Source of the DNA: a bacterium
GTDB lineage: Bacteria > Electryoneota > RPQS01
Assembly: GCA_016703065.1 (NCBI GenBank)
Contig: JADJCU010000006.1
Span: 124,001-188,000 of the forward strand
Direction of reading: 5' to 3'
Length of the DNA stretch: 64,000 nucleotides
Part shown: positions 54,628-63,758 of the stretch, piece by piece
How positions within the stretch are numbered: position 1 is the first letter of the stretch
Layout of the letters: each line of letters begins with the position of its first letter
The notes under the pieces: model-generated
What the model saw: only the letters and a program-made list of their open reading frames with translations
What the model was told of the DNA's origin: nothing
The model's database searches: none
Program-made: the position numbers and the translations under genes

Positions 54628-57421
54628 ACAAGGCGCGCCTGATTGGCTTGCCGGTCTCGGGATCAGGCGATTTGTAGCCCTCGATCTCGAAACCACCGGT
54701 ATTTCTGCTGCAACTGAAAAGATCATTGAAGTCGGCGCAGTACTATTCGAGGACGGAATTGCGGTTGACCGGTTTCAATCGTTTCTCGATCCCGGTGTCT
54801 CGCTTCCTCCGTTCATCGTTCAGTTGACGGGAATATCGGATCGTGATCTCGTCGGCGCGCCCGACTTCGAGGACATTCACGATGATCTGCTCGAGTTCAT
54901 CGGAAATGCACCCATTGTCGGACAGAATGTAAACTTCGATTTGAGCTTCCTCGTGGCGAGCGGCGGCGCTGCCTACCGCTTCCCGGGGAAGCTCATTCTC
55001 GATACGGCCGAATTAGCACGCGTCTTCTGGGCGGAATTCCCGCGTTTTTCGCTCGGCAACCTATGTTTGAATTTCGGTGTCGAATTGAAATCGGCACATC
55101 GCGCAGTCGACGATGCGAAGGCCACCGGCGAGATACTTATTGCCATGGTCACGCTTTTGCCGACGCGAGTTTGGTCAGATCTGACAGAACAGCTCGCTGT
55201 GCTGTGTTCAACCGCGCATCACCGCGCTGAACAGTTCTTTGACAATTTGCGCCTGCTGGCAGCCGACCTGCCAGCGCCGCAGAAGTCGGCTGGTGATTCC
55301 GGTGATCGCGAAGAGCTAATCGTGGCTGATCCGAATGCGCTTGCAATAGGCGGTCTGTTTGAACACCGTCTGACCGGTTTTGGTGCTCGGCAGCAACAAC
55401 TTACGATGGCGGATCATGTCCGCGTCGCATTCAAGGATGAGACCATTCTGCTGCTCGAAGCTCCTACTGGTACCGGGAAGTCCCTCGGCTATCTCGTGCC
55501 TTCCCTCGAGTGGGCTTTGGGTGGAGATGAAGACAGTGACCGGCAAGTGGTCGTCTCTTCGCACACACGCTCGCTGCAAGAACAGCTGTCGCAAAAGGAG
55601 ATCGCCGATATTGGCAACGCGCACGGAGCACGTGTTCCGGCCGCCGTTCTAAAGGGCAGAGAAAATTATCTTTGCAAACGTCGCCTTCGTGTCGCACTCA
55701 ACGATCTCGATGGCCGCTTGTCTGATAGCGATCGACTCAAACTGCTTCCACTTGTTCGCTGGTCTATGTTAACGACACGCGGTGACGTAGGCGAAATCAG
55801 CGGCTTCCGCCCTGAACATGAGCCAGTTTTGTGGTCAATGGTCTGTTCCGATGGTGCTGCGTGTGCGGGCAGCCTGTGCGGTGCGCATCGCGGCGATTTC
55901 TATAGACTTGCGGTTGATCAAGCGAAGGCCGCCAAACTGCTGCTGATAAATCATGCTCTACTCGCGACTGACTTCGCGAGGTTCCTCGGGACTGAAGGCG
56001 CTGAGCGGCGCCTGGTTATTGACGAAGCTCACCAGTTCGAACGCGCGGTGGTCTCAGCTTACACCGCAAGCTTCAGCAACAAAATCACGCGCAATACACT
56101 GGGTCAGCTCACGGACGAACGCGCTGCACGCGGACTGCTCGTGAAACTCGCTCGTGAGATCAAGAACGCGGAGCTGACGGACGAACTCATCGCGCTTGAC
56201 GTTGTTGTGAAGTCGCTCTTTCAACGAGCTCGGGTGAGTTTTCAAGAGGCAGCAGGTGCAAGGCCATCTGATGGTCGATCCGAATCGCGGGTCCGGGTGC
56301 GACCCAATACGCCTTTGCAAGAGCATATCGAGATCTCTTTGGCCTCCTTTGTCGAAGAACTCGATGAATTCGAGCGGCGCCTATCGAAGTTAGTCGATTC
56401 CCTCGCTCAAGAGTCTGATTTGCCCAAGGATGTTCGCGACCGCGTTTTGGAACTGCGTTCTGCGGCCTCCGGTATTACCGAGCTTGTTTCAACCGGAAAA
56501 CGAGTCCTCAGCGCCGACGATCCGACGTTTGTCTATTGGTGTGAATCGTCACAGAAACGTTGCGCCGAAACCATCAGTGTGTATGCCGCGCCGATTTCGG
56601 TCGCTGAAACCTTAGATCGTGCGCTCTGGAGCAGAGTGGAAGGCGCCGTATTGACATCAGCGACGCTCGCACATCGGAGCGAGTTCGACGTAATTGAGAA
56701 CGCGCTCGGCCTGAAACGCCTCGCGGCGGGCAAAGTGGAGCGTGTTCTGCTTGATTCACCGTTCAATTTGGAGCGGCAAATGCGCTGCTACTGCCCGGCG
56801 TTTCTGCCGCCGCCGCAGCAAACCGGACAGCATCTCGATGGCGTAGGTAGAATGCTTGACGCATTGCTCTGCGAAGTCAAACGCAGCTGCCTTGTTCTTT
56901 GCACGTCCTACGCGAGCGTCGAAATTCTTGCCAAGCTCCTGACGCCCACTGCGCGTAAGCTCAATCGGCCACTTTTTCAGCAGACCAGCGGCCGAGATAC
57001 GCACGAGTTACTGCGCGCCTTTCGGGAGGGGAATGCCAGTATTCTCCTTGGTTCTTCTGGAATGTGGGAGGGCATAGATCTGGTTGGTGACGCGCTTGAA
57101 CTGCTCGTCGTGGTCAAGTTGCCGTTTGATGTTCCCACCGATCCGTGGCAGGAGGCTCGAAGTGAACTCGCTGAGGCGCGAAATGAGGACGCTTTTCACA
57201 CGTTGAGCATTCCCGCTTGCACGATTCGTTTACGGCAGGGCCTCGGACGTTTGATTCGGCATGCAGACGATCGTGGGGTCGCAATAATTGCGGACAACCG
57301 CTTACTGACCACTCGCTACGGTAAGGCGATGCAGCGAAGCCTGCCAGTTCCGCTTAGTCCGTTCGCGGATTCGTCCGCATTGATTCAAGATATTCACGAG
57401 TTTTTCAAATCACAATCATGA
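54569..57421 (+). CDS. dinG: DinG-family helicase with N-terminal DnaQ-like exonuclease
   Basis: A 950-aa fusion. The N-terminal 200 residues form a DEDD exonuclease (FVALDLETTG, VGQNVNFDLSFL, HRAVDDAKAT). The rest is an XPD/DinG superfamily 2 helicase: Walker A APTGTGKS, four cysteines for an iron-sulfur cluster (NYLCKRR, VCSDGAACAGSLCG region), the DEAH box VIDEAHQFE and GSSGMWEGIDLVGD near the end. It likely resolves damaged or structured DNA. ATG 54569 lies inside gcvPB; a later start is possible. The stop overlaps mce (ATGA). Confidence 0.88.
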   Translation: MKPVQPATSTSGTSTTPTLKQGAPDWLAGLGIRRFVALDLETTGISAATEKIIEVGAVLFEDGIAVDRFQSFLDPGVSLPPFIVQLTGISDRDLVGAPDFEDIHDDLLEFIGNAPIVGQNVNFDLSFLVASGGAAYRFPGKLILDTAELARVFWAEFPRFSLGNLCLNFGVELKSAHRAVDDAKATGEILIAMVTLLPTRVWSDLTEQLAVLCSTAHHRAEQFFDNLRLLAADLPAPQKSAGDSGDREELIVADPNALAIGGLFEHRLTGFGARQQQLTMADHVRVAFKDETILLLEAPTGTGKSLGYLVPSLEWALGGDEDSDRQVVVSSHTRSLQEQLSQKEIADIGNAHGARVPAAVLKGRENYLCKRRLRVALNDLDGRLSDSDRLKLLPLVRWSMLTTRGDVGEISGFRPEHEPVLWSMVCSDGAACAGSLCGAHRGDFYRLAVDQAKAAKLLLINHALLATDFARFLGTEGAERRLVIDEAHQFERAVVSAYTASFSNKITRNTLGQLTDERAARGLLVKLAREIKNAELTDELIALDVVVKSLFQRARVSFQEAAGARPSDGRSESRVRVRPNTPLQEHIEISLASFVEELDEFERRLSKLVDSLAQESDLPKDVRDRVLELRSAASGITELVSTGKRVLSADDPTFVYWCESSQKRCAETISVYAAPISVAETLDRALWSRVEGAVLTSATLAHRSEFDVIENALGLKRLAAGKVERVLLDSPFNLERQMRCYCPAFLPPPQQTGQHLDGVGRMLDALLCEVKRSCLVLCTSYASVEILAKLLTPTARKLNRPLFQQTSGRDTHELLRAFREGNASILLGSSGMWEGIDLVGDALELLVVVKLPFDVPTDPWQEARSELAEARNEDAFHTLSIPACTIRLRQGLGRLIRHADDRGVAIIADNRLLTTRYGKAMQRSLPVPLSPFADSSALIQDIHEFFKSQS

Positions 57422-57837
57422 TCCAAGCACTTGACCATATTGCGCTCGCGGTTCCCGACATTGACGAGGCGATCCGCGTCTGGAGCACTCTGACCGGCGC
57501 AGCGCTCCTTCACCGCGAATTTGTTGAAGCACAGAATACGCACGTTGCGTTTCTCGATTTGGGCGGTTTTCGTCTCGAATTGATTGCGCCGGGGAGTCCT
57601 GAATCGACGGTCGCGAAATTCTTGGAAAAGCGCGGCCCGGGTTTACATCACATTGCGCTCAAATCTCCAGACGGTCAGCAGCAACTTACTGACTTTGCGA
57701 GTCGCGGCGCTCGCCTGATCAACGACAAACTTCGGCCCGGGGCGGAGAATACGATGGTGGGATTCGTGCATCCCGGAGCACTTGGTGGCGTACTGGTGGA
57801 GGTCGTTGAGCATCCCGCTGCCGCGGATCACCGATAG
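57418..57837 (+). CDS. mce: Methylmalonyl-CoA epimerase
   Basis: A 139-aa VOC-fold protein. LDHIALAVPD at the start and GLHHIALK in the middle supply metal histidines (His7, His77 or 78), and VLVEVVEH near the end the glutamate. It interconverts R- and S-methylmalonyl-CoA in propionate metabolism. No mutase gene is nearby. Confidence 0.9.
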   Translation: MIQALDHIALAVPDIDEAIRVWSTLTGAALLHREFVEAQNTHVAFLDLGGFRLELIAPGSPESTVAKFLEKRGPGLHHIALKSPDGQQQLTDFASRGARLINDKLRPGAENTMVGFVHPGALGGVLVEVVEHPAAADHR

Positions 57838-57838
57838 C

Positions 57839-59678
57839 GTGTCTGAATCCCTATCCGATAAACTTGAGAACCTGCCACACGATCCCGGTGTCTATATTTT
57901 TCGGGATTCTAAGGGCAGGATTATCTATATCGGAAAGGCAAAGGTCCGGCGAAGCCGTCTGCGTAAGTATTGTGAAAAGGTCTCCGACGCTCGTCCGCAG
58001 TTTGAGCTCCTCTTTGCCAAGATCGCCGATCTTGAGCTCATCACGACAAAGACCGAATACGAAGCGCTCATACTGGAAAGCAACCTCATCCGGAAGCACA
58101 AGCCGCGTTACAACGTTGCGCTGAAAGATGACAAGTCCCAACCGTATTTGCGCATCGTCAATGAGCCGTTTCCCCGCATATTTCTGACGCGCAGGCCAGA
58201 GCAGGATGGCTCAAAGCACTACGGTCCATACGGCGATTTGCGCTACCTCAAAGGGTTATTGCATGTCTTGCGCGGCATGCTGCAAATCCGCACGTGCAAC
58301 TTGCCGCTCACGGTAGAATCGGTAGCGCGCGGCAAGTTCAAAGCGTGTCTTGAATTTCACCTTGGACGCTGCAACGCACCATGTATCGGAAACGAGTCGT
58401 TAGAGGACTATGCTCGACGTGTCCGCGATTTCGCGTCTGTGATCAAGGGCCGCGGATCTGACATCATTGAACGGCTTCAGAACGACATGGAGAAAGCATC
58501 AGACGAGTTGCGTTTCGAACGCGCGGCGCAGCTCCGGGATTGGCTTGCTTCAATCGAGAATCTGACTCGCAGGCAAACCATCATCTCGCCCGAGCCCGTA
58601 GAGCGAGACATCATCGGCCTTGCCGTTCAGGATGAAGAGGGATGTCTTGTTGTCATGCAGGTTCGGAGCGGGCGGTTATTGGGTCGAGTGCAATATCCTA
58701 TGAGGCTTGCCAAGGATACGCCGATGCCGGAAGTTCTTGCTCAAGCGATGCAGCAGTACTATACGCAGTCAAGCGTACCGGGCGAACTTGTGCTGCCGTT
58801 CGAACCTGTGGATTTCGAACCGTTGGCGCAATGGCTCCGCGAGCAGGCTGAGACCAAGCTCTCTCTGCGAATCCCATCCCGCGGAGAACGAGTGCAGATG
58901 GTTGACTTGGCGCAACGGAACGCTGAGCTGCAGCTAAACGGAGATGCTTCGCGCGTCAGCCAAACGCGAACGTATTCCAGCGAGTCTCACCGAATTGAAA
59001 TTGAGGTTGGAGCTGAAGGACGTTCCGCGCGAGATCGTTGCCTTTGACAATTCAACTTTGATGGGTGAGCATCAAGTCGCCGGAATGGTCGTTTATAGAA
59101 TGGGAAGGCCCGCGCGCGCCGAGTATCGCCGTTTCAAGATCAAGACCGTAACCGGTCAGGATGATTTCGCGTCGATGCGGGAAGTTGTCACGAGGCGCTT
59201 TTCCCGATTGCTGCGCGAAGCGCAGCCGCTTCCTGATTTGATTCTGGTTGACGGCGGAAAGGGACAACTCGCCGCCGCTGTCGAAGCGTTAACTGCGCTC
59301 AGGCTAACGAGTGTTCCGGTCATTGGCCTCGCAAAGAAGCTCGAAGAGATTTATCGGCCCGGTGAGAGTGATCCGCACAATCTGCCCAAGACCTCATCCG
59401 CGCTTCATCTCTTGCAGCAGGTGCGAGATGAGGTTCACCGCTATGCGATCACGTACCACCGGCAGGTGCGCCAGAAGGAAGCGATGGCTTCCGAACTGCA
59501 GGACATCCCCGGTATTGGACCCGCACGCCGCAAAGTACTTTTGACGCACTTTCGCAGTTTTCAACGTATTACCGAAGCAACTCGCGATGAGTTGCTCGAA
59601 ATCAAAGGGATATCGCCCGAACTCGCAGAGCGAATTGTTAATTTCTTTCAGGAGAGGAAATTAGGTAAGACTTCATGA
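57839..59678 (+). CDS. uvrC: UvrABC system protein C (one frame break)
   Basis: The dual-incision nuclease of nucleotide excision repair, about 612 aa when joined. The GIY-YIG domain (DPGVYIFRDSKGRIIYIGKAK) is N-terminal, a UVR motif (ASDELRFERAAQLRD) is central, and the RNase H-like half (AFDNSTLMGEHQV, ILVDGGKGQL) and two HhH motifs (DIPGIGPARRKVLL, EIKGISPELAERI) follow. The frame breaks at GG 58940-58941; one G fewer gives L-N-E-M-L-R. GTG 57839 lies just after the mce stop. Confidence 0.93.
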
Positions 59679-61924
59679 CGCCCGCCTATCCCACCGTTAC
59701 CTTGGATACTGCACTGTCGCACGGACTCTCGCAGGAGGAATACGAGCGCATTCTGACTATACTTGGTCGCATCCCGACCTTTGTCGAGTTGGGTATCTTC
59801 TCCGCAATGTGGTCTGAACACTGCTCATACAAGAATTCGATACTCGAATTGAAGCGCCTGCCGCGCAAAGGTGACTGTGTGCTCGTTGAAGCAGGCGAAG
59901 AAAATGCCGGTTTAATTGACATCGGTGACGGTCTGGCGGTCTGTTTCAAGATCGAGAGCCACAATCACCCGTCAGCTATTGAGCCGTTTCAAGGTGCGGC
60001 TACCGGCGTAGGCGGAATCTTGCGCGACATCTTTTCGATGGGTGCGCGACCGATTGCAGCACTAAATTCGTTGCGATTTGGCGACCCTGCACATCCCCGG
60101 ACTGCCCAGCTGCTCGAAGGGGTCGTTCGCGGCATCAGTCACTACGGAAACTGCTTCGGTGTTCCAACGGTCGCAGGTGAGATATATTTCGACGCCTCGT
60201 ACAATGAGAACCCCCTCGTCAACGCCATGGCTGTCGGCGTCGTTGACGTCAACAAGATTATCAAGGGCGCCGCGAAAGGTGCCGGGAATCCGGTATTCGT
60301 CGTTGGATCATCAACCGGGCGTGACGGTATTCACGGAGCATCCTTCGCTTCCGAGGACCTTTCTGAGTCCTCAAAAGAGAAACGCCCGTCCGTTCAAATC
60401 GCCGATCCATTCAAAGAAAAACTGCTGCTTGAAGCGACTCTTGAACTTGCAGGCACGGACGCGCTCGTCGGCTTGCAGGACATGGGTGCAGCGGGTATCT
60501 GCTGCTCCTGCAGTGAGACTCCCGCCCGTGGCGGTACTGGTATTGATCTTGATGTCAACAAAGTGTCGCGCCGTGAGGCAGGCATGAATGCTTATGAGAT
60601 TTGTCTCTCTGAGTCGCAAGAGCGCATGCTCGTCATTCTTGAGCGCGGCAAAGAACATCTCGCGCGTGAGATATTCGGTAAATGGGATCTCCATGCCGAC
60701 GAAGTCGGCGTCGTTACGGATGACAAGCAATTCACGATTCACGAAAGCGGCAAAGTCGTTGGGCGGATTTCAGCGGACGACCTGGTACTTGGCGGCGGCG
60801 CGCCGCAGTACAGACGCGAGTTCGAGCGACCCGCGTATCTCGACTCGCTCCTAAGTTTTGATCCAACACATTTGCCCGATCCAGCTGATTGGAATGAGGC
60901 ATTGCTTGCCTTGCTTGGATCCGCGAATATTGGCAGCCGACGTGCGATCTTCGAGCAATACGACCATACCATAGGAGCAGCGACTGCACAGGGTGGAGGG
61001 GCCACTGACGCGGGCGTTGTTCGCGTGCCGGGCACGAACATGGGACTCGCCATGTCAGTTGACTGCAATTCGCGGTATGTCTCGGTTGATCCCTATCGCG
61101 GCACCGCGCACGCTGTGCTTGAAGGAGCGCGAAACGTGGCTTGTGCCGGTGCGGTTCCAGTGGGTATTACCAATTGCCTCAACTTTGCCAATCCCAATAA
61201 GCCGCAGAACTACTACTTCTTCCACGAAGCGATCAGCGGAATGTCGGATGCTTGCGTCGCTCTCAACATTCCGGTGACTGGCGGAAACGTCTCGTTTTAC
61301 AATGAGTCTCCGGCAGGACCTGTACGCCCGACACCGGTTATCGGCATGGTCGGCGTCCTTGATGACGTGAGCAAACATGTGCGAATCGGTTTCCAGACCG
61401 AAGGTGATTTCGTCGCGCTGCTTGGGAGTATCGGACCGGACCTCGGCTGCAGCGAGTATCTCGCAGTGCAGCACAATGTCATTGCTGGCGCGCCGCCCAA
61501 GCTCGATCTGGACGCCAATCTGCGACTAATTCGGCTCTTGCCACGGTTAGCCGCGGATGGCGTCCTGGCCTCGGCCCACGACATTTCTGAAGGGGGCCTC
61601 GCCGTCGCCATTGCGGAATCCTGCCTTGCCGGGAACAACGGTGTTATTCTGACGTTTCCTTGGAAGGAGAGGGTCGTCGATACGTTATTCGCGGAGTCCG
61701 CCGGTTGCGCGGTGGTCAGTGTTACCCACGAAAACTGGCCTGCCCTGAAGCAGATGTGCGAACAGCACGGTGTCAGCCTGCAGATGCTAGGGAGAGTGGG
61801 CGGAGAGCTCATCGTGATCAACGACTGGATTGCCCTCCCCTTGAACTTGCTTAGGATGTCCATGAGAATGCCTTGCCCCGGCTGCTTGGCCGGGCCGTCA
61901 TCCCAACATCCATGTAACACTTAG
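59675..61924 (+). CDS. purL: Phosphoribosylformylglycinamidine synthase subunit PurL (damaged C-terminus)
   Basis: The small-type PurL of 749 aa that works with PurS and PurQ. WSEHCSYKNS, FKIESHNHPSAIEP, ATGVGGILRD and the second-half GGNVSFYNES are typical. It overlaps the uvrC stop (ATGA). The last 30 residues look wrong: another frame reads LELA-stop-DVHENALPRLLGRAV and ends at TAA 61915-61917. That would need a frame change near 61830 and an AAG in place of TAG at about 61853. Confidence 0.92.
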   Translation: MTPAYPTVTLDTALSHGLSQEEYERILTILGRIPTFVELGIFSAMWSEHCSYKNSILELKRLPRKGDCVLVEAGEENAGLIDIGDGLAVCFKIESHNHPSAIEPFQGAATGVGGILRDIFSMGARPIAALNSLRFGDPAHPRTAQLLEGVVRGISHYGNCFGVPTVAGEIYFDASYNENPLVNAMAVGVVDVNKIIKGAAKGAGNPVFVVGSSTGRDGIHGASFASEDLSESSKEKRPSVQIADPFKEKLLLEATLELAGTDALVGLQDMGAAGICCSCSETPARGGTGIDLDVNKVSRREAGMNAYEICLSESQERMLVILERGKEHLAREIFGKWDLHADEVGVVTDDKQFTIHESGKVVGRISADDLVLGGGAPQYRREFERPAYLDSLLSFDPTHLPDPADWNEALLALLGSANIGSRRAIFEQYDHTIGAATAQGGGATDAGVVRVPGTNMGLAMSVDCNSRYVSVDPYRGTAHAVLEGARNVACAGAVPVGITNCLNFANPNKPQNYYFFHEAISGMSDACVALNIPVTGGNVSFYNESPAGPVRPTPVIGMVGVLDDVSKHVRIGFQTEGDFVALLGSIGPDLGCSEYLAVQHNVIAGAPPKLDLDANLRLIRLLPRLAADGVLASAHDISEGGLAVAIAESCLAGNNGVILTFPWKERVVDTLFAESAGCAVVSVTHENWPALKQMCEQHGVSLQMLGRVGGELIVINDWIALPLNLLRMSMRMPCPGCLAGPSSQHPCNT

Positions 61925-61956
61925 TAAACATTGTTTTTACACGCGAACCACTTGTA

Positions 61957-61985
61957 TTGCGTTTCGTGACTAATTTGTTTATATT
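61957..61985 (+). promoter_or_regulatory. Promoter TTGCGT-N17-TATATT upstream of tRNA-Arg
   Basis: TTGCGT (61957-61962) and TATATT (61980-61985) are 17 bases apart in the gap after purL. The start would be near 61992, about 35 bases before the mature tRNA. Confidence 0.6.
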
Positions 61986-62025
61986 AATGGGTTAAATGGG
62001 TCGCTTGGCCGGCACCCGTCGAAAT

Positions 62026-62099
62026 ACCCCCGTAGCTCAGTGGATAGAGCACCGGCCTCCGGAGCCGGGAGCATGGGTTCGAGTCCCGTCGGGGGTGCA
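62026..62099 (+). tRNA. tRNA-Arg (anticodon CCG)
   Basis: A cloverleaf is evident: acceptor ACCCCCG (62026-62032) pairs with CGGGGGT (62090-62096); the D stem is GCTC/GAGC; the anticodon stem CCGGC/GCCGG encloses the loop CTCCGGA, giving anticodon CCG; the T loop is TTCGAGT. The discriminator is G and only CA of the CCA end is encoded, so the tail would need completion by CCA-adding enzyme. Confidence 0.93.
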
Positions 62100-62111
62100 A
62101 CTCCTTTTCTA

Positions 62112-62441
62112 ATGAGTTCTGAAGAGACACCGCACATTCCAACAGAGGAACAGGAAATCAGCGAAGACGAGAAACTGCTCGCCGTCCTCGCCTATGTGCC
62201 GTTCGTCTGTTTTGTCGCATTTTTTAAGCGCGATGAATCTGCTTTTGTTGCCGGACACGTTCGCCTTGGTATGGCGCTGTTCTTCATTGAAGTGCTGGCC
62301 ATGCTTTTGCGCTTTCGTTTCATCTGGGACCTTGTACTATTCTTCTGCATCGTGCTTGCCGGCCTCGGTATCATGAATGTCTTCCGTGGCCGCGGCTTCT
62401 TCGTCCCTTTTTTGTCAGATTTGTTCAGCCGCAAATTCTGA
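62112..62441 (+). CDS. Small membrane protein, DUF4870-like
   Basis: A 109-aa protein: an acidic N-terminus, then hydrophobic segments (LLAVLAYVPFVCFVAFF, HVRLGMALFFIEVLAMLL, LVLFFCIVLAGLGIMNVF). The arrangement KLLAVLAYVP ... GHVRLG resembles DUF4870/YccF-like proteins of unknown function. It begins 13 bases after the tRNA, so it may share the tRNA promoter. Confidence 0.6.
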   Translation: MSSEETPHIPTEEQEISEDEKLLAVLAYVPFVCFVAFFKRDESAFVAGHVRLGMALFFIEVLAMLLRFRFIWDLVLFFCIVLAGLGIMNVFRGRGFFVPFLSDLFSRKF

Positions 62442-62486
62442 CCTTGGCCTACCGATAATTCCTTACCTACTTGTGGAGTTGTTCGC

Positions 62487-63758
62487 TTGAGACTGTCCGA
62501 AAAGGTCGCCCAATTCCAGACCGCCCGCCAGGTCATGGCGCACGGCGTATATCCTTATTTCCGGGCGATTGAGTCGGATCAAGATGCCGTCGTGAAGATT
62601 GATGGCCGTGATATTCTCATGCTCGGCTCCAACAACTACCTTGGCCTGACCAATCACCCCAAGGTCAAAGAAGCGGCGAAGGACGCTGTGATGCGCTTCG
62701 GTGCCGGGTGCGCCGGCTCGCGCTTTTTGAACGGCACTCTGAGTATTCACAAGGAATGCGAGGACCGGCTCGCTGAATTCCTCCGCAAGGAAGCTGTCCT
62801 GCTCTTCACAACCGGCTATCAGGCAAATGTCGGCGCGATTGCCACGCTGGCTGCCCGCAATATGTGGATCATTGCCGATGCCCTTTCACATGCATCCATT
62901 ATCGATGCCGCCCGCCTGTCCTTCGCCCGCACCGCGAAATTCAAACATAACGACGTTGAAGACTTGAAGCGTCTGCTCGAAGTGCATAAGGACGACGATG
63001 TCATCGTCGTTACCGAAGGCGTCTTCTCGATGGAAGGTGACACTGCGGATTTGCCTGCAATAGTCAAACTCTGCCAGAAGTACGATGTTGATCTGCTTCT
63101 TGACGATGCGCATGGCGTTGGTGTATATGGCCCGCACGGTGACGGCACGGCTGGACATTTCGGCTTGACGAATGATACTGATCTCATTGTCGGCACCTTC
63201 TCGAAATCCCTTGCCGCAATCGGCGGCTTCGTGGCAGCTTCAGAAGACATTGTGCACTATCTTAAGCATCACGCACGCGCTCTAATCTTCTCCGCGAGTC
63301 CGCCTCCAGCTACGGTCGGCGCCGTGCTGGCTGCCCTGAAGATCATCGATCAAGAGCCTGAGCGTCGCGATCTTTTGTGGCGCAACGCAAACTACCTCCG
63401 CGACGGCTTGCGCACTCTCGGACTTGACACGGGACACAGCAACACTCCTATAATTCCTGTTGTTGTCGGCGACGCAATGGACTCGTTCCGCGTCTGTCGG
63501 CTCATGCAGGATGAAGGTGTGTTCATAAATCCAGTCGTACCGCCCGCCGTGCAACCCGGACAGAGCCTGATTCGCTTCTCAGTAATGAGCACGCATACTC
63601 TCGAACAGCTCGATTTTGCGCTGGACAAAATCGGCCAGATCGCCAAGAAGATCACTTTCCACGCGGAGGTTCCTAATTCCGATCCGCATCCAAACGGTCT
63701 CGGACCAGAAGGCGCTCAATCAGTATCTGAAGTTCCCGTGGAAAGTACAGGCCGCTGA
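62487..63758 (+). CDS. Serine palmitoyltransferase-like PLP enzyme (alpha-oxoamine synthase)
   Basis: A 423-aa member of the BioF/Kbl/SPT family. LMLGSNNYLGLT, GSRFLNGTLSIH, DDAHGVGVYG and the PLP lysine in GTFSKSLAAIGG (Lys240) are present. The opening HGVYPYFRAIES and late PVVPPAVQPGQSLIRFSVMSTHT match Bacteroidetes-type SPT rather than BioF, so it probably makes 3-ketosphinganine for sphingolipids. TTG 62487 has GGAG at 62474-62477. The final 25-30 residues overlap the next gene and are probably not native; a one-base change near 63673 would end the protein at a TAA there. Confidence 0.82.
   Translation: MRLSEKVAQFQTARQVMAHGVYPYFRAIESDQDAVVKIDGRDILMLGSNNYLGLTNHPKVKEAAKDAVMRFGAGCAGSRFLNGTLSIHKECEDRLAEFLRKEAVLLFTTGYQANVGAIATLAARNMWIIADALSHASIIDAARLSFARTAKFKHNDVEDLKRLLEVHKDDDVIVVTEGVFSMEGDTADLPAIVKLCQKYDVDLLLDDAHGVGVYGPHGDGTAGHFGLTNDTDLIVGTFSKSLAAIGGFVAASEDIVHYLKHHARALIFSASPPPATVGAVLAALKIIDQEPERRDLLWRNANYLRDGLRTLGLDTGHSNTPIIPVVVGDAMDSFRVCRLMQDEGVFINPVVPPAVQPGQSLIRFSVMSTHTLEQLDFALDKIGQIAKKITFHAEVPNSDPHPNGLGPEGAQSVSEVPVESTGR

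Noticed and set aside
54566..57421. DnaQ-DinG fusion as a novel protein
   Set aside because: Exonuclease-DinG fusions are well known in several phyla, so this is normal family architecture.
61870..61905. Hairpin-like CCCGGC...GCCGGG at the purL end as a terminator
   Set aside because: No T-run follows, and it lies within the probable true purL coding sequence.
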